A stretch of 64,000 nucleotides of DNA from a bacterium (GTDB taxonomy: Bacteria; Zixibacteria; MSB-5A5; GN15; FEB-12). The number at the start of each line of letters is the position of its first letter. Within the stretch, counting starts at the first letter, position 1. The notes beneath the pieces are model-generated. The model made no database searches. It was given only the letters and a program-made list of their open reading frames with translations, and was not told where the DNA came from. A program made the translations under genes and the position numbers. The stretch covers positions 1-64,000 of the forward strand of contig JAHLKV010000001.1 of NCBI GenBank assembly GCA_020444475.1, given 5' to 3'. Below are positions 1 to 8,570 of this stretch, in pieces.

Positions 1-102
1 TCAGATCATCGTAGGGCGGGTCCGTCTTCGAACCCGCCATGCACCGTGTCGTCAGATCATCGTAGGGCGGGTCCGTCTTCGAACCCGCCATGCACCGTGT
101 CG
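1..102. repeat. Tandem repeat, 51 bp x 2
   Basis: Two identical 51-bp units (1-51 and 52-102). Each contains the inverted repeat GGCGGGT...ACCCGCC and ends in the CACCGTGTCG junction that also ends the next repeat type. The same hairpin module recurs at about 958-987 and, inverted, at about 8020-8046, 8129-8155 and 8172-8200. The window edge cuts the array, so the true copy number is unknown. Confidence 0.95.
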
Positions 103-270
103 TCAGGCATCTGTGGCCCACCCAAGGTCGCCGCTTTTGCGGGGACGGCGGGTGGGATCATCAACGGTGTACAGAGCACCGTGTCGTCAGGCATCTGTGG
201 CCCACCCAAGGTCGCCGCTTTTGCGGGGACGGCGGGTGGGATCATCAACGGTGTACAGAGCACCGTGTCG
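103..270. repeat. Tandem repeat, 84 bp x 2
   Basis: Two identical 84-bp units (103-186 and 187-270). The core is a hairpin with CCCACCC/GGGTGGG arms and an inner GCCG/CGGC pairing. A third, near-identical core lies at 702-754. The array is followed by a perfect 11-bp stem-loop (GTCGTCAGGCG/CGCCTGACGAC) at 267-292. No coding function is supported: the short open frames through it are repeat-borne. Confidence 0.93.
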
Positions 271-302
271 TCAGGCGACCCCGCCTGACGACAACCATTG
301 GC

Positions 303-690
303 TGTTGCGTCACATGCTAGCCCGCCGCAGGCGGACGACATGTGACGCGGAACGTCGCCCTGAGCCCCTCACACCGTCACCCTGAGCTTGTCGAAGGGTG
401 ATAAACGAAACGGTTCGGACATCTATCGGGAGGATGACACAATTTTACCATCAACTTACAGGCGTTCACAACACCATCCGCCTTTTATAGAGAACAAACA
501 CATCGTGCGACACGGCTTCGCACCCAAAAAAGGAACCGGGATTTTTGGATCCTTAAAAATAACAAAACGAACCCATTTCGCTGTAACTCGTACGAAGACA
601 AACTTGTACAATGACTTTTTGCTTTTGACGGATATGCGACGCACGATGACGATTCAAAAAACGGCATTGGACAACAACGACTTGCATCAC
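303..690 (+). repeat. Composite dispersed repeat, left copy
   Basis: This stretch has two parts in order. First is a palindrome with 10-bp arms GCGTCACATG (307-316) and CATGTGACGC (339-348). Second, at about 477-690, is a stretch whose conceptual translation reads FGSLKITKRTHF then TNLYNDFL. The same two parts occur in the same order but on the opposite strand at 7590-7910 (translation FGSLKIVKQTHF, THLYNDFL). The sequence is locally AT-richer than the flanking genes. The open frame 388-840 runs through unrelated modules, so it is treated as a repeat and not a gene. It may be a degenerate MITE or element remnant. Confidence 0.75.
379..402. repeat. Short CACCCTGAGC..TCGAAGGGTG hairpin module
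   Basis: A short inverted repeat (CACCCT/AGGGTG arms around a TCGA-containing loop). Sister copies lie at about 917-940, and inverted at 7967-7991 and 8076-8100. It is REP-like: several copies, always intergenic, always next to the other hairpin modules. Confidence 0.7.
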
Positions 691-701
691 ACGCCGATGT
701 T

Positions 702-868
702 GTGGCCCACCCAAAGTCGCCGCTTTTGCGGGGACGGCGGGTGGGATCATCAACTGTCTCGTCAGCACTGTAGGGCAGAACCCGAGACGCGCCGAGGCGC
801 GTCGAAGCGGTTCTGCCGATTCTGTTGCGTCACATGCTAGCCCGCCGCAGGCGGACGACATGTGACGC
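702..868 (+). repeat. Second copies of two hairpin modules
   Basis: 702-754 is a copy of the 84-bp repeat core with one base change near its start. 827-868 is a second copy of the GCGTCACATG...CATGTGACGC palindrome (arms 827-836 and 859-868). Between them lies a CAGAACCC...GGTTCTGCC inverted repeat (about 776-817), which also occurs in diverged form at about 7930-7952. Together they show that the intergenic DNA is assembled from shuffled palindromic modules. Confidence 0.8.
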
Positions 869-1018
869 GCGACATCGGGAACAACTCTACGTAGTCCTGA
901 GGCTCAACACCGTCACCCTGAGCGGAGTCGAAGGGTGAGCGGAACAATGTAGCACCCGTAGCGGGTCCGTCTTCGAACCCGCCATTGAAACTGGGGGGAG
1001 GAGGTAGCGCACCATGTA

Positions 1019-4000
1019 ATGACCGACACGCCACCATATATCGAGCTGCACTGCCACTCCAACTTCTCGTTCCTCGACGGCGCTGATCATCCCGAAGCGC
1101 TGATCGTCCAGGCCGCCCGGCTCGGCTATCCGGCTCTCGCCCTGACCGATCACAACGGGCTGTACGGTGTGGTGCGGTTTCACCAGGCGGCGAAAGCGGC
1201 CGGAATCAAAGCGATTATCGGCTCGGAGTTGACGCTCGAAAACGACCGTCACCTGATTGTCCTGGTCGAAAATGAACAGGGCTATGCCAACCTGTCGCAG
1301 ATGTTGAGCGAAGCCCAGTTGGCCGGGAAAAAAGGAGAGGCGAAAATCTCGTATGCGATGCTCGAACGCTATCACACCGGTCTGATCGCTCTCTCCGGTT
1401 GTGTGAACGGTGAGATACCCAGCCTGGTGATACACGGACGGCGAGGCGAAGCGGCAGCGCGGGCGCGATACTATCAAAATCTGTTCGGCCGGGAGCGGTT
1501 TTATCTCGAGTTGCAGCACCACAACCTTCCGGTGCACGAGTTCCTGTGCACGCGCCTGGCTGAACTCGGCCAAGAGCTGGACATTCCGCTGGTCGCAACC
1601 AACGACGTCCACTACGCCGTGCCCGATGGTCGTCGTCTGGGCGATGTGCTGGCCTGTATCAAGTACCACACCACGCTCGACGAAGCGGGCGAGATACTGT
1701 ATCCCAACGCCGAGCGGTATCTCAAGTCGGCCGACGTGATGATCCGGAAGTTCGAGCGCTTTCCCGGAGCGATTGCCAATACGGTACGGATCGCCGAACG
1801 GTGTGCGTTTTCGATGGATAGTCTTCAGCCCGACCTGCCGGATTTCGAAGTGCCGTCGGGGGAGACCGTTTTCAGCTACCTTCGCAAGTTGACCTACGCC
1901 GGCGCCCGCAGTCGCTACGCCCGGCTCAACGACAAGGTCGTGCGACAGCTCCAGCACGAGCTTCGCATCATCAGGAAGCTCGACTTCGCAGGCTACTTCC
2001 TGATCGTCTGGGACATCGCCCGCTTCTGCCGCGAGAACGGTATCCTGTCGCAGGGCAGAGGCTCAGCGGCGAACTCGGCGGTCTGCTATTGTCTTGGCAT
2101 TACGGCGGTTGACCCGATCAGGTTGGAGTTGCTCTTTGAGCGCTTCCTCTCCGAGCATCGCCGCGAGCCACCCGATATCGATATCGATATCGCCAACAAC
2201 CGCCGCGAGGAAGTGATCCAGTACGTCTACAACAAGTACGGGCGGCGGCACGCCTCGATGGTGTGCGAAGTCATCTCATATCGCGGACGCTCGGCGGTGC
2301 GCGATGTCGGTAAGGCGCTCGGCTTCTCACCCTCGGAAGTCAACCGCCTGTCCAAACATCTCGACAGCTACTCACCCGCTGACGAGATCAAGGGGCGGCT
2401 GCAGGAAGCAGGCATCAACCTCAACGACCGCCGGGTCGGGCTGCTGATCGAGCTGTGTGCCCAGATCAGGAAATTCCCGCGCCATCTGGGAATTCATGTC
2501 GGCGGGATGATCATCACCAAAACACCCCTCTCGCAGCTCGTCCCGGTCGAAAACGCCACCATGCCCGACCGGAGTGTGATCCAGTGGGACAAGGACGACG
2601 CCGAGGATATGGGGCTGGTCAAGATCGACCTGCTCGGGTTGGGGATGTTGTCGCTGATCGATCTGGCCTTTCGGCTGATCGAGAAGCACCACGGCCTGAC
2701 GATCGACCCGGCGAAACTGACGTACGATGATCCGAAAGTGTACGAGCTGCTGTGCACGGCGGATACGGTCGGGGTCTTTCAGGTCGAATCACGGGCGCAG
2801 ATGAACACGCTGCCGCGTCACCGTCCGGATTGCTTCTACGACCTGGTGGTTGAGGTCGCCCTGATCCGGCCGGGACCGATTCAGGGGGATATGGTGCATC
2901 CGTATTTGCGCCGACGCAACGGCGAGGAGCCGGTGACCTATCCGCATCCGAAGCTGAAGAAGATCCTGGAGCGGACGCTCGGAGTGCCGCTCTTTCAAGA
3001 GCAGGGGATGCAGGTGGCGGTGGCGGCGGCCGGGTTTACGCCGAGTCAGGCCGATGAACTTCGCCGCGCCATGGGACACAAACGCTCCCGCGAGCGGATG
3101 GAAGATTTGTCGACAAAGCTGATTGCAGGCATGGTGGCGCGGGGGATCGACGAAGAGTCCGCCTGGCGGATTTTCCATCAACTGGCGGCGTTCGCCGATT
3201 TCGGATTCACCGAGTCGCACGCCGCATCGTTTGCCCTGCTGGTCTATGTCTCGGCGTATTTGAAAGTCTATTTTCCGGCGGAGTTTTACTGCTCGCTGCT
3301 GAACGCCCAGCCGATGGGGTTCTACACACCGTCGACAATCGTATACGAGGCCCAGCGGCGGGGTGTGGAGATATTAGGTGTCGATGTCTCCCGTAGTGTG
3401 TGGGACTGCACGATCGAAAACGGTGCGGTACGGCTCGGCTTCCGCTATGTCAAATCACTGGGACCGGCGGCGCAGGAGATTATCGAAGAAGCGCTGGAGG
3501 CGGGGGCGTTTCGGTCGATCGAAGATTTCGTCTTTCGCACCGAACTGGATCGCGATGCCCTGGAGCAGATCGCCATGATCGGTGGCTTTGACTGCTTTGG
3601 CACGACCCGCCGTCAGGCGCTGTGGAAAGTGCTGTCGCTGATCAACCGCTCAGCCGAGGAGCTGCAGATATCGTTTATTGAGGACGGGGATCGGAGACTG
3701 TCGCCGATGGAGACGCTCGAGCGGCTGGCAGCCGATTTCAAGGGGATGAGTCTTTCGAATGGGCCGCACCCGATGACGCTGATCCGCGACCGCCTTCGCC
3801 GGAAACGTGTTTTCTCAGCCGGTGAGCTGAGCGGACTGCCGAACAACAAGCTGACGATCGTCGCCGGAGTGGTCGTGATCCGGCAGCGGCCGATGACCGC
3901 CAAGGGATTTGTGTTTATCACCCTCGAAGACGAAACCGGGTTCTCCAATATTGTCGTCAAACCAAACGTGATGAAGCGCTTCCGACGGATCATCATTTTC

Positions 4001-4129
4001 TCGCGCGCCCTGATCGTGCGGGGAACACTGGAGAAAAAGGATGGCGTCATCAACGTGATCGGGCATCAATTCTACCCGCTGGAGTTCGAGCGACGCGAGG
4101 TGCAGGTCAAGTCGAGGGACTTTCGATGA
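1019..4129 (+). CDS. dnaE2: Error-prone DNA polymerase III alpha subunit DnaE2 (ImuC)
   Basis: This is a C-family DNA polymerase of 1036 residues, the length of the damage-inducible, error-prone DnaE2/ImuC group and shorter than replicative DnaE1. The N-terminal PHP domain opens with ELHCHSNFSFLDGA and keeps the usual metal ligands (H11, H13, H45 in LTDHNG, E70). The polymerase palm has GRGSAANSAVCYCLG and the catalytic acidic cluster P-D-I-D-I-D (D386, D388). An OB-fold lies in the last 150 residues. The ATG follows a strong GGGGGAGGAGG ribosome site (about 993-1004) and overlaps an abortive ATGTAA. The stop overlaps the next gene's frame (ATGA at 4126). The usual partners imuA and imuB are not nearby. 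Expected role: translesion synthesis under SOS control. No LexA box was identified. Confidence 0.93.
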   Translation: MTDTPPYIELHCHSNFSFLDGADHPEALIVQAARLGYPALALTDHNGLYGVVRFHQAAKAAGIKAIIGSELTLENDRHLIVLVENEQGYANLSQMLSEAQLAGKKGEAKISYAMLERYHTGLIALSGCVNGEIPSLVIHGRRGEAAARARYYQNLFGRERFYLELQHHNLPVHEFLCTRLAELGQELDIPLVATNDVHYAVPDGRRLGDVLACIKYHTTLDEAGEILYPNAERYLKSADVMIRKFERFPGAIANTVRIAERCAFSMDSLQPDLPDFEVPSGETVFSYLRKLTYAGARSRYARLNDKVVRQLQHELRIIRKLDFAGYFLIVWDIARFCRENGILSQGRGSAANSAVCYCLGITAVDPIRLELLFERFLSEHRREPPDIDIDIANNRREEVIQYVYNKYGRRHASMVCEVISYRGRSAVRDVGKALGFSPSEVNRLSKHLDSYSPADEIKGRLQEAGINLNDRRVGLLIELCAQIRKFPRHLGIHVGGMIITKTPLSQLVPVENATMPDRSVIQWDKDDAEDMGLVKIDLLGLGMLSLIDLAFRLIEKHHGLTIDPAKLTYDDPKVYELLCTADTVGVFQVESRAQMNTLPRHRPDCFYDLVVEVALIRPGPIQGDMVHPYLRRRNGEEPVTYPHPKLKKILERTLGVPLFQEQGMQVAVAAAGFTPSQADELRRAMGHKRSRERMEDLSTKLIAGMVARGIDEESAWRIFHQLAAFADFGFTESHAASFALLVYVSAYLKVYFPAEFYCSLLNAQPMGFYTPSTIVYEAQRRGVEILGVDVSRSVWDCTIENGAVRLGFRYVKSLGPAAQEIIEEALEAGAFRSIEDFVFRTELDRDALEQIAMIGGFDCFGTTRRQALWKVLSLINRSAEELQISFIEDGDRRLSPMETLERLAADFKGMSLSNGPHPMTLIRDRLRRKRVFSAGELSGLPNNKLTIVAGVVVIRQRPMTAKGFVFITLEDETGFSNIVVKPNVMKRFRRIIIFSRALIVRGTLEKKDGVINVIGHQFYPLEFERREVQVKSRDFR

Positions 4130-4206
4130 TCCGGAGCAACTTGCAAAATCGACCCGCCGGGCCTACCTTCGCTTCGGAGTACACACCCGAGCAAAGGAAT
4201 ACCGGT

Positions 4207-4593
4207 ATGACACGCGAAGAGAGAATGAAAAACTCCGTTACGCACGTCTGCAAGGCGATCTTCCCCAACACCACCAACCACTACGACACCCTGTTTGGCG
4301 GACAGGCACTGGGCTGGATGGACGAAGTGGCGTTTATCACCGCCGCGAGGTTCTGTCGCTGCGATGTGGTGACGGTTTCGATGGACCGGACGGATTTCAA
4401 GAAGCCGATCCCGGCCGGGAAGATAGTCGAGATGATCGGGCGCATCGTGAGAATCGGACGAACGAGTATTCAGATCGAAGTCGACCTGTTCATGGAAGAC
4501 ATGTTTTCGGATAAGCGGGAGAGTGCTATCAAGGGGACGTTTACAATGGTGGCGGTCGACGACAACCGCCGGCCGAAACCTATCACGTACTAG
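4207..4593 (+). CDS. Acyl-CoA thioesterase, hot-dog fold (YciA-like)
   Basis: A single hot-dog domain predicted to hydrolyse acyl-CoA thioesters in the cytoplasm. The diagnostic stretch is NTTNHYDTLFGGQALGWMDE, the family's N-x-x-G-x-x-F-G-G motif followed by the acidic catalytic residue. I place the start at the ATG at 4207 (129 residues), because AAAGGA lies about 8 bases upstream and the family homology begins there. An in-frame ATG at 4126 overlaps the dnaE2 stop and would add 27 unconserved residues. Translational coupling with dnaE2 is possible. The 3' end overlaps the convergent membrane-protein gene by 11 bases. Its substrate cannot be read from the sequence. Confidence 0.85.
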   Translation: MTREERMKNSVTHVCKAIFPNTTNHYDTLFGGQALGWMDEVAFITAARFCRCDVVTVSMDRTDFKKPIPAGKIVEMIGRIVRIGRTSIQIEVDLFMEDMFSDKRESAIKGTFTMVAVDDNRRPKPITY

Positions 4594-5104
4594 ACGATCG
4601 GCTCGATGATTCACCGCCGGGTCGCACATCGATCTCTTCCGAGATGACCCGCTCCAGTTCGCGAAGCTGGGGAGAACCGGGGACGAACATGCGGCGGGCG
4701 ACCTTGCGAAGGTCCTGGATCTGGCGGTAGTCGCGCGAGCGATGCAGGAAATCGCGCACCTGGCTGTCGTCCCGGGAGAAGTCCGTGAGCGCTTCGAAGA
4801 TGCGACCGGCTTCGATAAGCCCCTCCCCGAGCGCCCAGAGCAAACGGGTGATGGACATGGCGACGAGGGAGACGATGATCGGTGAGATGATGTTGAGATG
4901 GAGGACGTAGACCGAAGCGAGGAAGAACAGTACCGAGGCGACGGTCATGACTTTGCCGGAGCGCAGGCAGGTTCCGTTGCTGCAGGAGACGACGGAATCT
5001 TCGAAGAAGACGAAGTAGACAAGGCCACCGATCATGAGGCCAGCGGCACAGCCGGAGAGAACGGATATGATTCGAAGAATGATTGGCCAGAAGTCTGCGA
5101 ACAT
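4583..5104 (-). CDS. Small membrane protein of unknown function
   Basis: 173 residues from the ATG at 5104, preceded by GGTGA. Two or three hydrophobic segments (about residues 5-32, 47-67 and 70-92) are followed by a charged cytoplasmic-looking tail rich in R, D and E. A short loop between the first segments contains SCSNGTC, two cysteines that could form a disulfide. The tail ends in a run of serines. I recognise no family. It lies convergent to the thioesterase (11-bp overlap) and downstream of the ABC transporter pair on the same strand, separated by about 160 bases. Confidence 0.6.
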   Translation of the reverse strand: MFADFWPIILRIISVLSGCAAGLMIGGLVYFVFFEDSVVSCSNGTCLRSGKVMTVASVLFFLASVYVLHLNIISPIIVSLVAMSITRLLWALGEGLIEAGRIFEALTDFSRDDSQVRDFLHRSRDYRQIQDLRKVARRMFVPGSPQLRELERVISEEIDVRPGGESSSRSSST

Positions 5105-5260
5105 CAAGTCACCATTCCCATCGTGTTGGATGCGGCGTTGGTGCACTCCGGGATGGACTGCCAAACGGCCGATCACGGTGCTCTCAGCCCCACCTGCAAG
5201 ATAGGGTTGAATGCACCGGTGTCAACAAAATGCACCGGCGTTCGACAGCTTCGTGGCGGC

Positions 5261-6586
5261 TCAGCTCTCGCGGCGGGCGAGGATGAATACGCCCAACGTG
5301 AAGCAAACCAGGCCGGTCCCGACCAGGATGCCGAGGGGCGTGGCCATCTGGGCCGGGGTAAAGCCGCGCCAGATGGCCCCTTCGAGGGCCGTAATACTCC
5401 ACCGGATGGGGCTGAAAGCTCCGACAGCAAGCATCCAGTTGGGCATCATCAGGAGCGGAACCATGCCGCCGCCGGTCATGGCCATGATCAGGAAGATGGC
5501 CCAGCCGGCACCGCCGACGGACTGCTCGGTTTCGCCGATGACGCTTATCAGCATCATGATGCCGGTGAAGCAGATACCGGCGGACAGAATCGCCAGCACC
5601 AGTCCGAGGGGCCATTCCACCCGGACGCCAAACACGAAAATCCCGATCATCATGAGGACGGTGCAGACGGTCACTGACGCCAGGAAGCAGGCCAGGCCTT
5701 TGCCTGCCAGAATGTGAGCGCGGCTGATCGGGGCCAGCCGGAGTCTCAAGTACGTTCCCCGGGTGCGTTCGATAACCAGCGACACGGCGAACGCCGCCGC
5801 CACGCCGACCAGCCCCCACTGGACGGATTGGGGGAAGGTGATTTCCCAGCTGGTGCGAGGTCCCTTGCTGGTCACGGTCGCCTCCTCGAAGTTGACCGTC
5901 GGCGGCCGGAAGGGGGAGTAGTCTTCGCTATCGGTATTCCCTTCACTGCCGGCGACACCTGCGGTGTCGTTCCTGGCGTCGAAGGCCGAATCGGTGGCCT
6001 GGATGGAGCCCAGGAACTCATTAAATTCGGTCAGCATCGACTTCGTCCGCAAACGCTCGTCGGGTGTGAGCAGTGACGACGTGTCTATAGTTGCGATCTG
6101 CGTCTTCAGCGATGCTTGCATATTCGTGACATCCATCATCCTCGACTGCACGACGGTGAAGTACGCTTGATTGATGAGTCCGTTAAGATAGCCGGCTTCG
6201 GCCTTGCGGGTCGGGTCGATCCAGACGTCGATGGCCGGGCGCGTCCCACCGAAGAAACTTAGCGAAGCGTCGCTGGTGTCAGTGTATTTGACGAAGGCGA
6301 CCATTTTGCCTGCTGAGACGAGGGCGCGCGCGGAGTCGGTGGGCATGCTGGATATCTGCAGCACATCGGCTTTAGAGAGCTGATCGTAGAATGCTTTTTC
6401 TGCCGAGGTCTGTTCGATCGGGATGGCGATTTTCATTCCTTTCGAGCGTCCGCTTCCGGAGCCGCCAAAGATGGCGCCAAACAACAGGGCCATGATGAGA
6501 GGGAAGATAAGAACGAAGAACATGCCGCCGAAGTCTCGTGACAGGATGCGGATATCCTTGATGGCAATGGCGATAATGCGTGACAT
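5261..6586 (-). CDS. ABC-2 type transporter permease
   Basis: 441 residues with NatB/YhaP-like ABC-2 architecture: one N-terminal membrane helix (about 20-42), a large extracytoplasmic region (about 45-255), then five helices to the C-terminus. The start ATG overlaps the stop of the upstream ATPase gene (TGATG), so the two are translationally coupled and form one exporter. The loop between helix 1 and helix 2 is polar, with a glycine/serine-rich beginning (GGSGSGRSKG). The substrate is unknown: relatives export sodium, peptides or drugs, or act on lipids. No accessory membrane-fusion protein is adjacent. Confidence 0.85.
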   Translation of the reverse strand: MSRIIAIAIKDIRILSRDFGGMFFVLIFPLIMALLFGAIFGGSGSGRSKGMKIAIPIEQTSAEKAFYDQLSKADVLQISSMPTDSARALVSAGKMVAFVKYTDTSDASLSFFGGTRPAIDVWIDPTRKAEAGYLNGLINQAYFTVVQSRMMDVTNMQASLKTQIATIDTSSLLTPDERLRTKSMLTEFNEFLGSIQATDSAFDARNDTAGVAGSEGNTDSEDYSPFRPPTVNFEEATVTSKGPRTSWEITFPQSVQWGLVGVAAAFAVSLVIERTRGTYLRLRLAPISRAHILAGKGLACFLASVTVCTVLMMIGIFVFGVRVEWPLGLVLAILSAGICFTGIMMLISVIGETEQSVGGAGWAIFLIMAMTGGGMVPLLMMPNWMLAVGAFSPIRWSITALEGAIWRGFTPAQMATPLGILVGTGLVCFTLGVFILARRES

Positions 6587-7476
6587 CAGTCTCTCAGCCT
6601 CCGTCCCGTAAGGTTGAGGAAGACGCTTTCGAGGTCGGGCTGGTCGATACTGAGAGTGCGAAAGTCCAGACCGGAGCGGGCCAGTGTGGCGATGTCTTCC
6701 ATTGGCCGGTTGGTTTCAAATCGAAGATGGTCGCCATCAAGCGGCGCCGGAAGAGCGGACGAGTCTTCGGGGATGGCGTTGAGATCGGCGGCAACGACGG
6801 CCTTGCCGCCGTGCTGCGCGATAAGCGCCTTGACGGAGTCGAGGGCAAGGATCCTGCCGTGATCGATAATGGCCACGCGGTCGCACAGGCGCTGCGCTTC
6901 CTCCATGTAGTGAGTCGTATAGATAATGGTGCGCCCCCGTTTCTTGAGCTGCTCGATTTTCTCGAAAATGAGATTGCGGGATTGCGGATCGACACCGACG
7001 GTCGGCTCATCGAAGAGCAACAGTGGTGGGTCATGGATAATAGCGCAGCCGAGATTCAGGCGTCGTTGCATGCCGCCCGAAAACGTCTTCACGCGATCTT
7101 TGCGTCGCTCGGTAAGGCCGATAGTTTCCAGCACGGAGTCGACTTGTTCGCTCAATCGACTTCCGGAGAGATTATAGAGCTTGCCGAAAAAACGCAGGTT
7201 TTCTTCGGCGGTGAGATCATCATATATGGCGAGGGCCTGAGGGGCATTGCCGATTCTGTAGCGCAAGGCAGGTCGAGTGGGGTCGTCAACACCGTCGATC
7301 GTGACGGTACCCGAATCGGGGGAGAGCGTGCCGACAATCATGCTGATGGTGGTAGTTTTGCCGGCGCCGTTGGGGCCGAGGAGTCCGAACGCCTCGCCGT
7401 CCTGGATTTCGAGTGAAACATCATCGACCGCGACGAGGTCGCCAAAGTGCTTTCGGAGGTTTCTGACCTGGATCAT
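6586..7476 (-). CDS. ABC transporter ATP-binding protein (DrrA/NatA-like)
   Basis: 296 residues. Walker A is GPNGAGKTT (about 34-42), the signature is FSGGMQRR (about 137), Walker B is LLLFDEPT followed by VGVDPQSR, and the switch histidine lies in IIYTTHYMEEA. After the nucleotide-binding domain comes the roughly 80-residue C-terminal extension typical of ATPases paired with ABC-2 permeases. GGAGAG lies 8 bases before the ATG. It is the first gene of the minus-strand ATPase-permease pair. Upstream is only the repeat patchwork, so the promoter probably lies within or beside the repeats. Confidence 0.93.
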   Translation of the reverse strand: MIQVRNLRKHFGDLVAVDDVSLEIQDGEAFGLLGPNGAGKTTTISMIVGTLSPDSGTVTIDGVDDPTRPALRYRIGNAPQALAIYDDLTAEENLRFFGKLYNLSGSRLSEQVDSVLETIGLTERRKDRVKTFSGGMQRRLNLGCAIIHDPPLLLFDEPTVGVDPQSRNLIFEKIEQLKKRGRTIIYTTHYMEEAQRLCDRVAIIDHGRILALDSVKALIAQHGGKAVVAADLNAIPEDSSALPAPLDGDHLRFETNRPMEDIATLARSGLDFRTLSIDQPDLESVFLNLTGRRLRD

Positions 7477-7589
7477 TGGTGACTCTCCATAATATCAGCT
7501 TTGCCGGGATGGAGGGTGAGACGGTTCCGCCGGTTTCGTGTCATAGCCCGTCGAGCCGGATGTTGACAGGCGTCCGGGGAGGGGTTGTT

Positions 7590-7910
7590 CATGGAGATGA
7601 TAAGTAAGTTCTTGTCTTCCAAGACCGTGTTCTGAATCGTCATAGTGTCTCGTTTCGCCATCGATAATCAAAAAGTCGTTGTACAAGTGTGTCCCGGTGT
7701 ACCTTACAAGGAAATGGGTTTGTTTTACTATTTTTAAGGATCCGAAAAACACCGTTTCCTTGTTTTCGTGTGAATTCGGGTCGCACGTTTCTTCTTGCTC
7801 TTTACAAAGGCGGGCAGTTTCACGATTGCCAGGGAATTGGTGGTGAAACCGCGTGGGTCGTGTCCGGCGTCACATGTCGGTCGTTTCGGGGGACTAGCAT
7901 ATGACGCAAC
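7590..7910 (-). repeat. Composite dispersed repeat, right (inverted) copy
   Basis: Read on the minus strand, this matches the left copy at 303-690. A palindrome with one mismatch (arms 7867-7876 and 7898-7907) is followed by a stretch translating as FGSLKIVKQTHF and THLYNDFL. The two copies are diverged but clearly homologous at DNA level; for example, both contain GGATCCTTAAAAATA. Together they bracket dnaE2, the thioesterase, the membrane protein and the ABC pair as an inverted repeat about 7 kb apart. Confidence 0.75.
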
Positions 7911-7960
7911 GATCATTTGTTTCCAGTTGGCAGAACCGGTTTGGGTTCTGCCCTCTAATC

Positions 7961-8200
7961 TGTCCTCACCCTTCGACTCCGCTCAGGGTGACGTTCTGCT
8001 GTTGCCTGACGACACGGGCGTGGCGGGTTCGAAGACGGACCCGCCCTACTTGATGCAAGAGCTATGTTCTGTCCTCACCCTTCGACTCCGCTCAGGGTGA
8101 CGTTCTGTCTCTGCCTGACGACACGGGCGTGGCGGGTTCGAAGACGGACCCGCCCTACTTGATGCAAGAGCTGGCGGGTTCGAGGACGGACCCGCCCTAC
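7961..8200. repeat. Tandem 103-bp repeat x 2 plus partial third
   Basis: Two 103-bp units (7961-8063 and 8070-8172) differ at only a few bases and are separated by ATGTTC. A partial third (the GGCGGGTTCGAGGACGGACC hairpin) ends near 8200. Each unit is the reverse complement of modules seen at 1-102 and 913-987: the CACCCT..AGGGTG hairpin, the CCTGACGACAC junction and the GGCGGGT..ACCCGCC hairpin. The rest of 7477-8222 holds the inverted composite repeat and no credible gene. Confidence 0.9.
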
Positions 8201-8222
8201 GGCTTTATCGACGACGGGCTGT

Positions 8223-8570
8223 CTATGGTGTAACGACTTTCTTATAGTTCAGCATCGCCTCGACGGTCTCGCGCATATTCGAGGGTTGACCGATGATGAG
8301 CTTGTCCCGGCGATTGAAATAGTCCAGGCAGGTACCACAAGACAGTATGGCGGTACCCTGTGACTGCATCGACTCCAATATATCTTCGACAGGAGAACCT
8401 TCGGTAGTGAGATAGACGCCGCTGTTCATACATATGATGCGCGAAGGGATCTCGTTCATCTCAAGGAGCATCGAGAGAAAGGAGCGCATCAGTTTGTTGC
8501 CGAGGTCGATCTCGCCGTCGCCAATGCCGGATGATTTAAGGACGAGCAGGAAGCTGTTGTCGATTGTCAT
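8223..8570 (-). CDS. DsrE/YedF-like sulfurtransferase-related protein
   Basis: 115 residues with a DsrE/F-like fold. The sequence resembles the C-terminal half of the selenium-metabolism protein YedF. It begins FLLVLKSSGIGDGE, then has a Leu-rich helix and MNSGVYLTTEGS, then ILSCGTCLDYFN, where the cysteine pair C-G-T-C sits at the family's reactive position. Full-length YedF also has an N-terminal TusA-like domain, which is absent here with no room for it upstream. Cytoplasmic, with a likely role in sulfur or selenium relay. No selenium genes are adjacent, so the role is open. No terminator is obvious: the repeat patchwork follows directly. Confidence 0.8.
   Translation of the reverse strand: MTIDNSFLLVLKSSGIGDGEIDLGNKLMRSFLSMLLEMNEIPSRIICMNSGVYLTTEGSPVEDILESMQSQGTAILSCGTCLDYFNRRDKLIIGQPSNMRETVEAMLNYKKVVTP

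Noticed and set aside
1..270. Possible CRISPR array or integron attC-like array
   Set aside because: Only two copies of each unit, units of 51 and 84 bp directly abutting with no unique spacers, no cas or integrase gene, and the same modules reused elsewhere in other orders.
388..840. Open frame of 150 codons (and its counterpart at 7495-7752 on the minus strand)
   Set aside because: The frames run across unrelated palindromic modules, lack a ribosome site and a conserved end, and share only the FGSLK segment that belongs to the dispersed repeat. Treated as repeat-borne.
887..1957. 356-codon minus-strand frame opposite the start of dnaE2
   Set aside because: Overlaps the strongly conserved PHP domain on the other strand, and its C-terminal part is repeat sequence.
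1019..4129. Replicative DNA polymerase III alpha (dnaE1)
   Set aside because: The length of 1036 residues and the HCHSNFSFLDGA opening fit the DnaE2 group better.
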